From: Eximiradius proteiniborus
Lineage (GTDB): Bacteria; Bacteroidota; Ignavibacteria; Kapaibacteriales; UBA2268
Length of the DNA stretch: 41,272 nt
Assembly (NCBI GenBank): GCA_026415495.1
Contig: JAOAGZ010000017.1
Coordinates: forward strand, 1 to 41,272
Direction: 5' to 3'
The number at the start of each line of letters is the position of its first letter. Position 1 is the first letter of the stretch. Both the position numbers and the translations under genes were made by a program. Under the pieces are notes generated by a model. The model searched no databases and was not told the DNA's origin. It saw only the letters and a list, made by a program, of their open reading frames with translations. Shown one piece after another: positions 20,959 through 29,410 of the stretch.

Positions 20959-22588
20959 TGTTTCAACAACGATAAAAAGTTTTTACGAATACGAGGGAAA
21001 GCATAGAGGAATATTAGGTTGGATACTATCTACGGACCACAAGCGAATAGGTTTATTATACTTGTGGTCAATGGTTGGATTTTTTCTTGTTGGGGTATTT
21101 CTTGGTTTCTTAATGCGATTGGAAATGCTAAGTATGGGACCAACGATAATGGGACCACAAATGTATAATGCAACTTTTACTCTACACGGGATAATAATGA
21201 TTTTTTTGTTTATTGTTCCAGGAATACCTGCAGCATTTGGAAATTTTTTGTTGCCAATAATGATTGGAGCGGAAGATGTGCAATTCCCTAGATTGAATTT
21301 GCTTTCTTGGTGGCTTTATGTAACGGGAGGAATATTTGCAATAGTATCATTATTTTTAAGTGGTGGACCGATAGATACAGGCTGGACGTTTTACGTTCCG
21401 TATAGCATTCGAACAACTACTCAGGTAATATTACCTTTGATTGCTGCATTTATTTTAGGTTTTTCATCGATATTGACAGGGATAAATTTTATTACAACAG
21501 TGCATAGGATGCGAGCCAAAGGAATGACTTTTTTCAAGCTTCCGTTATTTGTTTGGGCTTTGTATGCAACAGGGTGGATACAAATAATTGGAACACCTGT
21601 AATTGGAATAACGATACTGCTTGTGATTATTGAGCGTGTGTTTAGCGTTGGGCTATTCGATCCAGCGTTGGGTGGTGATCCAATTTTGTTTCAGCATTTA
21701 TTTTGGATATATTCTCATCCTGCGGTATATATAATGATATTGCCGGCAATGGGAGTTGTTTCGGAAATAATTCCGACTTTTGCTCGCAAGCATATATTTG
21801 GATATAAGGCGATTGCGTTTTCGTCGTTGGCAATTGCATTTATCGGGACACTTGTTTGGGGGCACCATATGTTCACCAGTGGGATGAGCGATACTGCCCG
21901 TTGGGTTTATTCATTCCTGACTTATATTGTTGCATTGCCGAGTGCAGTTAAAGTGTTCAATTGGGTTGCAACGATGTATAAAGGTTCAATACGGATGAGT
22001 GCACCATTTGCATTTGTGATGGCATTTATTGTTTTGTTTTCGATTGGTGGGCTAACTGGCTTGATACTTGGTTCGGTTGCAACAAATGTTCATGTTCACG
22101 ACACATATTTTGTTGTAGCACACTTCCATTTTGTAATGTTTGGCGGAACTGGATTTATCTTTTTTGCAGCACTGCATTATTGGTTCCCCAAAATGTTCGG
22201 GAAAATGTATAACGAGAAAATTGCAATGACGGCTGTTGGAATATTGACAGTTGGTTTTTTAATGTTATATTTCACAATGTTTATTCTTGGTTACGAAGGG
22301 ATGCCGCGCCGGTATTATGATTATCTGCCACAATTTCAGTTTCTGCATATTTTCGCAACAGTAGGCTCGTGGGTCTTGATTTCCGGGCTGTTGCTAATGT
22401 TTTGGAATTTGCTATATGCCTTGAAGAAAGGCTCGCCTGCAAAGCCAAATCCTTGGAACGGTATGACACTGGAATGGATGACCTCTTCCCCGCCACCATT
22501 TGAGAATTTCAATTATCATCCTGAAATAAAATTTGGTCCTTATGAATATGAACATTATGATGAGGCGGTAAAAGATGAATACAAATAG
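20948..22588 (+). CDS. ctaD: Cytochrome c oxidase subunit I (heme-copper oxidase, A2-like)
   Basis: FTLHGIIMIFLFIVPGIPAAFGNFLLPIMIGAEDVQFPRLN, IYSHPAVYIMILPAMG, WGHHMFTSG, HDTYFVVAHFHFVMFGG: all canonical subunit I motifs. Confidence 0.97.
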   Translation: MSNSVSTTIKSFYEYEGKHRGILGWILSTDHKRIGLLYLWSMVGFFLVGVFLGFLMRLEMLSMGPTIMGPQMYNATFTLHGIIMIFLFIVPGIPAAFGNFLLPIMIGAEDVQFPRLNLLSWWLYVTGGIFAIVSLFLSGGPIDTGWTFYVPYSIRTTTQVILPLIAAFILGFSSILTGINFITTVHRMRAKGMTFFKLPLFVWALYATGWIQIIGTPVIGITILLVIIERVFSVGLFDPALGGDPILFQHLFWIYSHPAVYIMILPAMGVVSEIIPTFARKHIFGYKAIAFSSLAIAFIGTLVWGHHMFTSGMSDTARWVYSFLTYIVALPSAVKVFNWVATMYKGSIRMSAPFAFVMAFIVLFSIGGLTGLILGSVATNVHVHDTYFVVAHFHFVMFGGTGFIFFAALHYWFPKMFGKMYNEKIAMTAVGILTVGFLMLYFTMFILGYEGMPRRYYDYLPQFQFLHIFATVGSWVLISGLLLMFWNLLYALKKGSPAKPNPWNGMTLEWMTSSPPPFENFNYHPEIKFGPYEYEHYDEAVKDEYK

Positions 22589-23192
22589 TCATAATATAGC
22601 TCACCACCGTGATGACTTCGGTTCGAAAATGGGAATGTGGTTGTTTCTATTTACAGAACTGATATTATTCGGTGGACTATTCATAATGTATATGGTCTAT
22701 CGGGTTGAATACTCGGAGCAGTTCCATCTTGCTGCGAAGGAATTGAATTTAGCACTCGGAACGATAAACACGCTGATATTGCTGACAAGCTCGCTCACGA
22801 TGGTTCTATCGATAGTAGCAATTGGGCGCGGCTCGAAGAAAATTTCTATTATATATTTGATTGCTACTATTCTATTGGCTTTGGGGTTTATGGTAATCAA
22901 AGGTTTCGAGTGGGGAGCCAAATTTTCGCACGGGATTTATCCGGGTGGTGCGGAACTTGCAAATTTATCTAACGGCGAGGTGATTTTCTTCGGAATGTAT
23001 TTTGTGATGACCGGACTACACGCCTTGCACGTTCTGATTGGAGTAGTAATTTTGTCGTTTATGCTTGTTTTTCTTTTGAGAGACAAAATCAACAAGGACA
23101 ATTATATCAAGCTCGAGGCCGGGGGACTTTACTGGCATTTGGTAGATTTAATCTGGATTTACCTGTTCCCGTTATTTTACTTATTACATTAA
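22575..23192 (+). CDS. ctaE: Cytochrome c oxidase subunit III
   Basis: KMGMWLFLFTELILFGGLFIMYMVYR ... FFGMYFVMTGLHALHVLIGVVIL ... YWHLVDLIWIYLFPLFYL, typical subunit III motifs. Confidence 0.95.
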   Translation: MNTNSHNIAHHRDDFGSKMGMWLFLFTELILFGGLFIMYMVYRVEYSEQFHLAAKELNLALGTINTLILLTSSLTMVLSIVAIGRGSKKISIIYLIATILLALGFMVIKGFEWGAKFSHGIYPGGAELANLSNGEVIFFGMYFVMTGLHALHVLIGVVILSFMLVFLLRDKINKDNYIKLEAGGLYWHLVDLIWIYLFPLFYLLH

Positions 23193-23204
23193 TGGAGGAA
23201 GAAT

Positions 23205-23504
23205 ATGGAAGAGAATGTAGTACATCAGGAACACAAGAATACACCGGGCTATGGCTATAATATTTTAATATGGCTTACTTTGATTTCGCTAACCTGCGTA
23301 TCTGTGGCAGTTGCGGGACTTGATCTGGGAGCATATATTTTGCTGACTGCACTGGTAATTGCAACGATAAAATCAACATTAGTAATTAATATTTTTATGC
23401 ATATAAAGTTCGACGACCCAATATTCAAGTTGTTCTTTTCGCTAATAATATTTACACTATTTGTGCTTTTTGTATTAACTGCTTTTGATATTTTATATCG
23501 ATGA
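23205..23504 (+). CDS. Cytochrome c oxidase subunit IV-like (prokaryotic, caa3-type)
   Basis: 99 aa with three TM segments, NIFMHIKFDDPIFKLFF motif, located between subunits III and II. Confidence 0.85.
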   Translation: MEENVVHQEHKNTPGYGYNILIWLTLISLTCVSVAVAGLDLGAYILLTALVIATIKSTLVINIFMHIKFDDPIFKLFFSLIIFTLFVLFVLTAFDILYR

Positions 23505-23511
23505 GGAAACT

Positions 23512-24495
23512 ATGTTCGAAGGTGCGTCATATTATGCTGATAAAGTAGATACCACGATGCTAATTATCGTTGGTATATCAGTGTTTTTTCTAATCGGGAT
23601 AGTAGTGGCAATGATTTATTTCGTGGTAAGATATAACCATAAAAGAAATCCGGTTGCTACACAAATCAAAGGGAATAATTTGCTTGAAGCAATATGGATT
23701 ATTATCCCTCTATTTATAGTAATAGGTATGTTCTGGCTTGGATGGAAGGACTTCAGCAGATTACGTAAAATCACAGACTATGCGATGAAAATCGAAGTTA
23801 CAGGTAGGATGTGGAAATGGGACTTCAAATATCCAAATGGGAAAACTTCCGATACACTTTATGTGCCAGTTGGAAAGACGATAAAGCTCGAAATGAGGTC
23901 AGTTGATGTTAATCATGCTTTTTTTATTCCGGCATTGAGAATGAAAGAAGATGTGATAGCCAGCAGAAATACCTATATGATTATTGAACCGCAGAAATTG
24001 GGAGAGTATGATATTGCTTGCGCTGAATATTGCGGGCTAAATCACGCCTATATGTATACAAAACTGATTGTTGTTCCGGAAGACGTTTTCGACGCTTGGC
24101 TTTCAGGCGATTCAACTGCTCCGTCGGCTACCACACCAACTCCAACAATTGCAAGATTAGAACCCAAAAACGAGAATGAATATATTAAACTCATCCGTAA
24201 CAATAAAAATTTCGATTTATTAGTCAAATATGCTTGCGTGAGCTGCCATACAGTTGATGGTTCGAAAAATATTGGACCATCATTTGCAAAACTTGCTTCC
24301 GGCAAAACTGACGTAATGCGAGATGGAAAGAAAATGACTATTGATATTGACGCTAAGTATTTACGCACTGCATTGCTCGAACCTGATTACGAAATTGTTG
24401 AAGGATACAGCCCATATACTATGCCTACTTTACGTGGCAGAGTGTCTGAAAATGATTTGCAAGCAATCATCGACCTACTTCTTGGGAAAAATTAG
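23512..24495 (+). CDS. ctaC: Cytochrome c oxidase subunit II with fused C-terminal cytochrome c domain (caa3-type)
   Basis: CuA ligands in DIACAEYCGLNHAYMYTKLIV; heme c motif YACVSCHTVDGSKNIGPSF; N-terminal TM hairpin. Confidence 0.95.
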   Translation: MFEGASYYADKVDTTMLIIVGISVFFLIGIVVAMIYFVVRYNHKRNPVATQIKGNNLLEAIWIIIPLFIVIGMFWLGWKDFSRLRKITDYAMKIEVTGRMWKWDFKYPNGKTSDTLYVPVGKTIKLEMRSVDVNHAFFIPALRMKEDVIASRNTYMIIEPQKLGEYDIACAEYCGLNHAYMYTKLIVVPEDVFDAWLSGDSTAPSATTPTPTIARLEPKNENEYIKLIRNNKNFDLLVKYACVSCHTVDGSKNIGPSFAKLASGKTDVMRDGKKMTIDIDAKYLRTALLEPDYEIVEGYSPYTMPTLRGRVSENDLQAIIDLLLGKN

Positions 24496-24497
24496 GG

Positions 24498-25415
24498 ATG
24501 GAAAAAGTTTCGTTTGAAATAAAAGCAAAAGTAGAAGCAGTTGAACGTGGACATTTGCTTGCGGGATTAATTCAGCTTGCAAAGCTAAGGGTTACATTTT
24601 TTGTTGCGTTATCCTCGTTTTTTGGATATATTTTCTATGGAGGGTTTTCGTGGCAGTCGTTGCTTGTAGTATCAGGAGTATTTCTGACTGCGGTTTCTTC
24701 TTCTGCCATAAATCAATATCAGGAACGTAAATACGACAAGTTGATGGCAAGAACCCGGCAACGTCCGCTACCAGCAAAAAAATTGCGAAAAGAAGAAGCT
24801 TTGATATTTATCATTTTTACGGGCATATTGGGAATATTTCTTCTTGGGCTCACTTTTAACGTTTTAGCGGTGGGGCTTGCTGCTTTTTCGATGATATGGT
24901 ATAATCTCGTTTATACACCGCTGAAACGAAAAACAGCATTTGCTGTATTGCCCGGTGCATTGCTTGGAGCAATACCACCTGTAATCGGTTGGGCAGTAGC
25001 TGGTGGCGATTTGTTTTCACCGAAGATAATGTTTATTGCAATACTATTTTTTTTGTTTCAAATTCCTCATTTCTGGTTTCTGTTTTTGATCTACAATGAC
25101 GACTATAAGCAGGGTGGCTACCCAACTCTGAAAGATGTATTGAAGGTTAATCAAATCGGAAGGATCTCGTTTGTTTGGATAGTATGCCTTGCAATAGTAG
25201 CGGTAGCAGAGCCTTTTTTCTTTGTAAATAATCCTTTGTTTTTAGCTGTAATTTTTGGAATGTCTGTAATATTAATCTGGAAAAACAAGTTTTTGCTGAA
25301 TCTCGAAGAAACAAATGAAAATATTAGTTATAGAATTGCTTTTCAAACACTTAATATATACGTTCTATTGGTAGTAGTTATCCTCACACTTGAAAAAATT
25401 ATTAGTAATAAATAA
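24498..25415 (+). CDS. ctaB: Protoheme IX farnesyltransferase (heme O synthase)
   Basis: UbiA-type NQYQERKYDKLMARTRQRPLP and YTPLKRKT...GAIPPVIGW motifs. Confidence 0.96.
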   Translation: MEKVSFEIKAKVEAVERGHLLAGLIQLAKLRVTFFVALSSFFGYIFYGGFSWQSLLVVSGVFLTAVSSSAINQYQERKYDKLMARTRQRPLPAKKLRKEEALIFIIFTGILGIFLLGLTFNVLAVGLAAFSMIWYNLVYTPLKRKTAFAVLPGALLGAIPPVIGWAVAGGDLFSPKIMFIAILFFLFQIPHFWFLFLIYNDDYKQGGYPTLKDVLKVNQIGRISFVWIVCLAIVAVAEPFFFVNNPLFLAVIFGMSVILIWKNKFLLNLEETNENISYRIAFQTLNIYVLLVVVILTLEKIISNK

Positions 25416-25426
25416 ATGGTTCGATT

Positions 25427-26779
25427 ATGGAATTGCTTTACAAACTTGTTATACCGCAGTCGGAAACAAATCTACTGTTGCTAAATCTGCTACAAATGAT
25501 TTCGCTTTCGTCGCTGATGATTTATTCGGGTATATTGTTGGGAAGCATATCGCTATCGATATGGTTTTACAAAAAATCGATAAAGGAAAATTCTCTGAAA
25601 TATGCAGAAATTGCAAAAGCATTAGCAGATTTGATAGCAAGCGGGAAAATGTTTGCTTTCGGGCTGGGAATAGTGCCATTTTTGGCAATAATTATGGTTT
25701 ATATCCAATTGCTGAATTTATCGGGGGCGTATGTGCCCAAATTTTTGATATTGGCATTTGTTCTCTGGCTGATTGCTATTGCACTTATATTTATCTATCA
25801 CCATTCAACTGAACTAAATTATTATTTAGAGTACTTCAAAACAAAAATTAGTTCGGAAAGAAAAGATGATGATTTTTTGTTGTTTCAAGAAAAGGCAGAA
25901 CGCTATAGGACAAGAACCGGATTTTGGGGTATATTGCTACTTGCAGTTTCTCTTTATATTTTCATTGCTGCTCTTAATTTGGCGGTAGAGAACTGGAGGT
26001 GGGGGTCGGTTCATAATACATTTGAGCTGATATTAAGTTTTTCTGCTTTTTTCAAATATATGAGTTTTATTACTTCTGCATTTGCAATTACAGGAATTGC
26101 ATTTCTATATAAGAAATATAAATGGATGGAAGAACCACCTTTTGCAGATGCAGAATTGAATGATTACGCAAAGCGTTTTAATTTATCGGTTGCACTTATT
26201 GCCACAATGTGTATGCCTTTGTTTTATATTTTGAATTTGATAATTACACCGAAAACAGCAATAAATGACTTTCTGTTTGGATTTGCTTTGTTAGGGCTTG
26301 TGTTGCTGTTTATTTTGCTTCATTTTCTCTACGAGATGGTGCGAAAGAACAAGTTTATATACATTTCCGTAGCATTTTATTTGCTGATTGCAGTAATAGG
26401 TATTTCGCAGGTAAAAGAGCAACTTGTCTTTAAGTATGCTAATGCTGAACAAACTGCACGTCTTTCGAAAAATTATGATGTATTTTATCAGGATTTGCTT
26501 GCTAAAGCTGGACGTGGCGGAGCTGAAATAAACGGAGAAGAAATCTACAAGGGAAAATGCGTTGCTTGCCACGACTTCGAACGTAAAGTAGTCGGTCCAC
26601 CTCACAAATTAGTTCTTCCGAAATATATTAATAATCCCGAGGCTCTTGCTAAATTTATTCTAAACCCTGTAAAGGTTGATCCTGCTTATCCGCCGATGCC
26701 TGCGCAGGGATTGCGTCCGAAGGAAGCAGAAGCAGTCGCCAAATATATGATTGAACATTATGGACCAAAAATTAAGTAG
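25427..26779 (+). CDS. Uncharacterised polytopic membrane protein with C-terminal monoheme cytochrome c domain
   Basis: Roughly 8 hydrophobic segments followed by NGEEIYKGKCVACHDFERKVVGPPHKLV...YPPMPAQGLRPKEAEAVAKYMIEHY (class I cytochrome c with CxxCH and distal Met). Last gene of the supercluster. Confidence 0.8.
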   Translation: MELLYKLVIPQSETNLLLLNLLQMISLSSLMIYSGILLGSISLSIWFYKKSIKENSLKYAEIAKALADLIASGKMFAFGLGIVPFLAIIMVYIQLLNLSGAYVPKFLILAFVLWLIAIALIFIYHHSTELNYYLEYFKTKISSERKDDDFLLFQEKAERYRTRTGFWGILLLAVSLYIFIAALNLAVENWRWGSVHNTFELILSFSAFFKYMSFITSAFAITGIAFLYKKYKWMEEPPFADAELNDYAKRFNLSVALIATMCMPLFYILNLIITPKTAINDFLFGFALLGLVLLFILLHFLYEMVRKNKFIYISVAFYLLIAVIGISQVKEQLVFKYANAEQTARLSKNYDVFYQDLLAKAGRGGAEINGEEIYKGKCVACHDFERKVVGPPHKLVLPKYINNPEALAKFILNPVKVDPAYPPMPAQGLRPKEAEAVAKYMIEHYGPKIK

Positions 26780-26799
26780 CAAAAAAGATAGAAAATACT

Positions 26800-26830
26800 A
26801 AGGGCGTATTTTTGAAATACGCCCTTTTTT
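26800..26830. terminator. Strong bidirectional intrinsic terminator ending the respiratory supercluster
   Basis: AAGGGCGTATTT-ttg-AAATACGCCCTT perfect inverted repeat followed by T-run (and preceded by A-rich sequence) between convergent operons. Confidence 0.9.
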
Positions 26831-26881
26831 AGTTTTTATGAATAAAATTAAATTATTTTGCAAAAAGATAAAGGAGAAAAA

Positions 26882-27679
26882 TCAACGCTTTTTCCATTTC
26901 ATCCAGACAGTTTTATTGAGGTCTGTAACTTCGGCGCCCATATCCCATTTGCCTACATCTAAACGGTCGAGCCAATCAAGAAACTTTGTAACGTTTTCCC
27001 CACGGAAGATAGCACCGTGCTGCGGACAAATCATTTTAGGGTTAATCAGACGGGCGCGTCTTACCCAATTTTTAAGAGCGTTGGTGGAAGGCATCCAACG
27101 GAGGTGGAATTTTTCCATAAGCTTAGTATGACGGTCGAAATCATCGACATACATTGGATAATCTGGCGGGATTAGTGCAGCACCAATATCACCAGAAAAA
27201 AGGATTTCAGATTTAGGATCATATACTGAGAAATTACCAGACGAATGGCAATAGTGAGCCGGAACTAAATATACATTGGAACGAGAATTTCCAATCGGAA
27301 CTTCCATACCTTCATCAGGAACGCCAATCAGAGAAAGCTTAGTTCCCATACCGAAATGAGCAATAAAACCAGTCCAAATCCACGAGCAATAGACTTTCAC
27401 ATTTGGACACAGATCAGTCCACATAGCAAGCGAAGAGGAAATATCCGGATCCTGGTGAGATGAAATAATACAAGCAATATTGTCAGTTGAAATATGACGT
27501 GTAATTTCGGTAAGCACCTGAGGAAAGATTTCAATCCCACCTGGGTCGAGCAGGCACGCCTGCCCATCGGAAACAATGATATATTCGTTAGTATCAATAA
27601 CTTCTTCGGATTTTTCAGGGTCTCGTCCTAAAACAATCCATTTGTGGTTTTCACCATCAAAAATAACTTCACTTTTCAT
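26882..27679 (-). CDS. ODP/flavodiiron-like metallo-beta-lactamase-fold protein (putative oxygen-binding di-iron protein), no flavodoxin domain
   Basis: MBL-fold metal motifs: IISSHQDPDISSS (H-x-D-x-D), VPAHYCHSSGNFSVYD, LFSGDIGAAL, ICPQHGAIFRG. Architecture and motif spacing resemble the diiron domain of FprA/ODP proteins. 265 aa only. Confidence 0.8.
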   Translation of the reverse strand: MKSEVIFDGENHKWIVLGRDPEKSEEVIDTNEYIIVSDGQACLLDPGGIEIFPQVLTEITRHISTDNIACIISSHQDPDISSSLAMWTDLCPNVKVYCSWIWTGFIAHFGMGTKLSLIGVPDEGMEVPIGNSRSNVYLVPAHYCHSSGNFSVYDPKSEILFSGDIGAALIPPDYPMYVDDFDRHTKLMEKFHLRWMPSTNALKNWVRRARLINPKMICPQHGAIFRGENVTKFLDWLDRLDVGKWDMGAEVTDLNKTVWMKWKKR

Positions 27680-27688
27680 AGAACACCT

Positions 27689-28468
27689 TTATTTTGATTT
27701 CAACTTAATTAACGTAGTAATAACACTATCGCCATACGACAAATCTTCCGAAATTTTCATCAATTGTTCATCGAGAATTTTAACAATATTTTTGATATTT
27801 TCCACAAGCCCGGAGAAGCTTTTCTGGTCGGAAGAAAGATAGGACGATTCAATTAAGATATTCGAGCCCATATAATTGGCAATAAAGCCATTACGTTTGA
27901 TTGAATCTAATTTTTTTGAAGCTTTATTCATAAGAATATGAGCATCATAAAGCAAATCGTTTATCAATTCGATAACCTTTTGGTTTCTTGAAGCAAAACG
28001 TATAATGTTTTCTCTATCGTTTTGAGTAACATTTTTGAAAGCGGGATGGCTTGGAAGTTTGGCAAGCACTTTTGGGTCAAGCAGATTAAAATCTTCGGCA
28101 TTATAGGCAGTTTTTGAATATTTCAGCACACGGGCAATTAAGTTTCGCAACGCTTCTGAATAATTCAAATAGCGACGAACAGCGATAGAGCAGACAGTAA
28201 GCTGGCGAGCGAATTGAGCAGATACCTGCTCCAATTCTTCGAGTTCAGGTGCAATCTGAACGGGCAAATCGGAGAGAAACCCCGAGAGAGTGATAAGAGA
28301 TTGTCCTTGATTCGTCCCGATTTTAGCAGCCTGAACAATTCCGTTAATAGCCAGCAGCTTCAAGTCCAAACTAATATTTTTTAACGAACGAGTTCCGTTA
28401 AGCACATCCACACCAATGGCGAAAACTTTTGAAATCTCGTTCATATAGTTATTCGTAATCATACTCAT
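27689..28468 (-). CDS. Small cytosolic MCP-signalling-domain-like protein, operonic with the ODP-like gene
   Basis: RSLKNISLDLKLLAINGIVQAAKIGTNQGQSLITLSGFLSDLP aligns by eye with the MCP hairpin consensus (IxxIAxxTNLLALNAAIEAARAGExGxGFAVVAxEVRxLA). No TM segment apparent; 9-bp gap to the downstream ODP-like gene. Confidence 0.62.
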   Translation of the reverse strand: MSMITNNYMNEISKVFAIGVDVLNGTRSLKNISLDLKLLAINGIVQAAKIGTNQGQSLITLSGFLSDLPVQIAPELEELEQVSAQFARQLTVCSIAVRRYLNYSEALRNLIARVLKYSKTAYNAEDFNLLDPKVLAKLPSHPAFKNVTQNDRENIIRFASRNQKVIELINDLLYDAHILMNKASKKLDSIKRNGFIANYMGSNILIESSYLSSDQKSFSGLVENIKNIVKILDEQLMKISEDLSYGDSVITTLIKLKSK

Positions 28469-28551
28469 ATAAAAGCTTCCGATAGTGGATCTTAAGCAAT
28501 ACTTATATTCGGTAAAATACGAATAAACTTAAATATAATTATTAAAAAATT

Positions 28552-29400
28552 TTACTTGATTAGTTTAGTACTCTCTGCCTGAAGAACTTCATAATCAAGA
28601 GATTTAGAATAAACATAAGCTACAATATGAATATTCGATGGTTTCCAGTCCTTCGATTGTGGAATAACGAAGGAATGATTGAAATTAAATTTATTGCCAG
28701 AAGTAATTTCGTTTGATGAAATACGCTCGCCCCAAGCAGAATTTATACTACCACGCAAGATGTGATTATGAACATAATCTAAAATATTTTGATTTTCGCC
28801 AAGACGGTAATCTTTCTGGTATTGGATTATGCTATCTTCGACAATCAGCAAAACCAAATAATCCTGCGACGATGAATTTTTTAGATAATGCAAGTTGGTA
28901 GAAACATCTATTTTTCTGGTAGTTTGATTATAAGAAACGTTCAATTTGATAGAAAGCGACGGTTGATTTTGAAGTTCAGCAGAAACAAGCGAAGCCCACT
29001 TTGTATGGCGAGTAATATAAGAATTACTGAATTTTTTTCGGTTAATCATACCATTGGGAAGTCCGGCTTTGCTATTGCCGAAAAATTCGTCGTAGGCATT
29101 GCCTTCGGGAGTGCGAAAATCATAAGGATGCTCAGGATATGGTTCAGCAAAAGAGCCGGCGTGAACAGCAACCGGAATGAAAAGCTCGCCATAAGTTTTT
29201 TCAAGTTGTTTTATAACATCGTGAGCAGCCGGACAATTGCCGCAAGTGTAGCCTGTAAAATCTTCGAGGAGCACTTTCCGGACTACATTATTCGATGAAG
29301 TATCAATATTTGGAATTTCATTAACATCGCCAGTAATCTGGTCGCAAGAAACAGCGAAAATCAACAAAAAAGCGAACACCAGAATATTTATTGTTTTCAT
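28552..29400 (-). CDS. Omp28-related lipoprotein with thioredoxin-like CxxC motif
   Basis: MKTINILVFAFLLIFAVSCDQ (lipoprotein signal); VLLEDFTGYTCGNCPAAHDVIKQLEKTYGELFIPVAVHAGSFAEPYPEHPYDFRTPEGNAYDEFF typical of Omp28-related proteins. The ORF extends to 29541 but the lipoprotein start is at 29400. Confidence 0.85.
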   Translation of the reverse strand: MKTINILVFAFLLIFAVSCDQITGDVNEIPNIDTSSNNVVRKVLLEDFTGYTCGNCPAAHDVIKQLEKTYGELFIPVAVHAGSFAEPYPEHPYDFRTPEGNAYDEFFGNSKAGLPNGMINRKKFSNSYITRHTKWASLVSAELQNQPSLSIKLNVSYNQTTRKIDVSTNLHYLKNSSSQDYLVLLIVEDSIIQYQKDYRLGENQNILDYVHNHILRGSINSAWGERISSNEITSGNKFNFNHSFVIPQSKDWKPSNIHIVAYVYSKSLDYEVLQAESTKLIK

Positions 29401-29410
29401 AGCAATCTCC

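Noticed and set aside
25390-25812. 140-aa + strand ORF overlapping ctaB end and the membrane cytochrome gene
   Set aside because: Out of frame with the 450-aa membrane cytochrome ORF, which has TM helices and a heme motif; this frame has no supported features.
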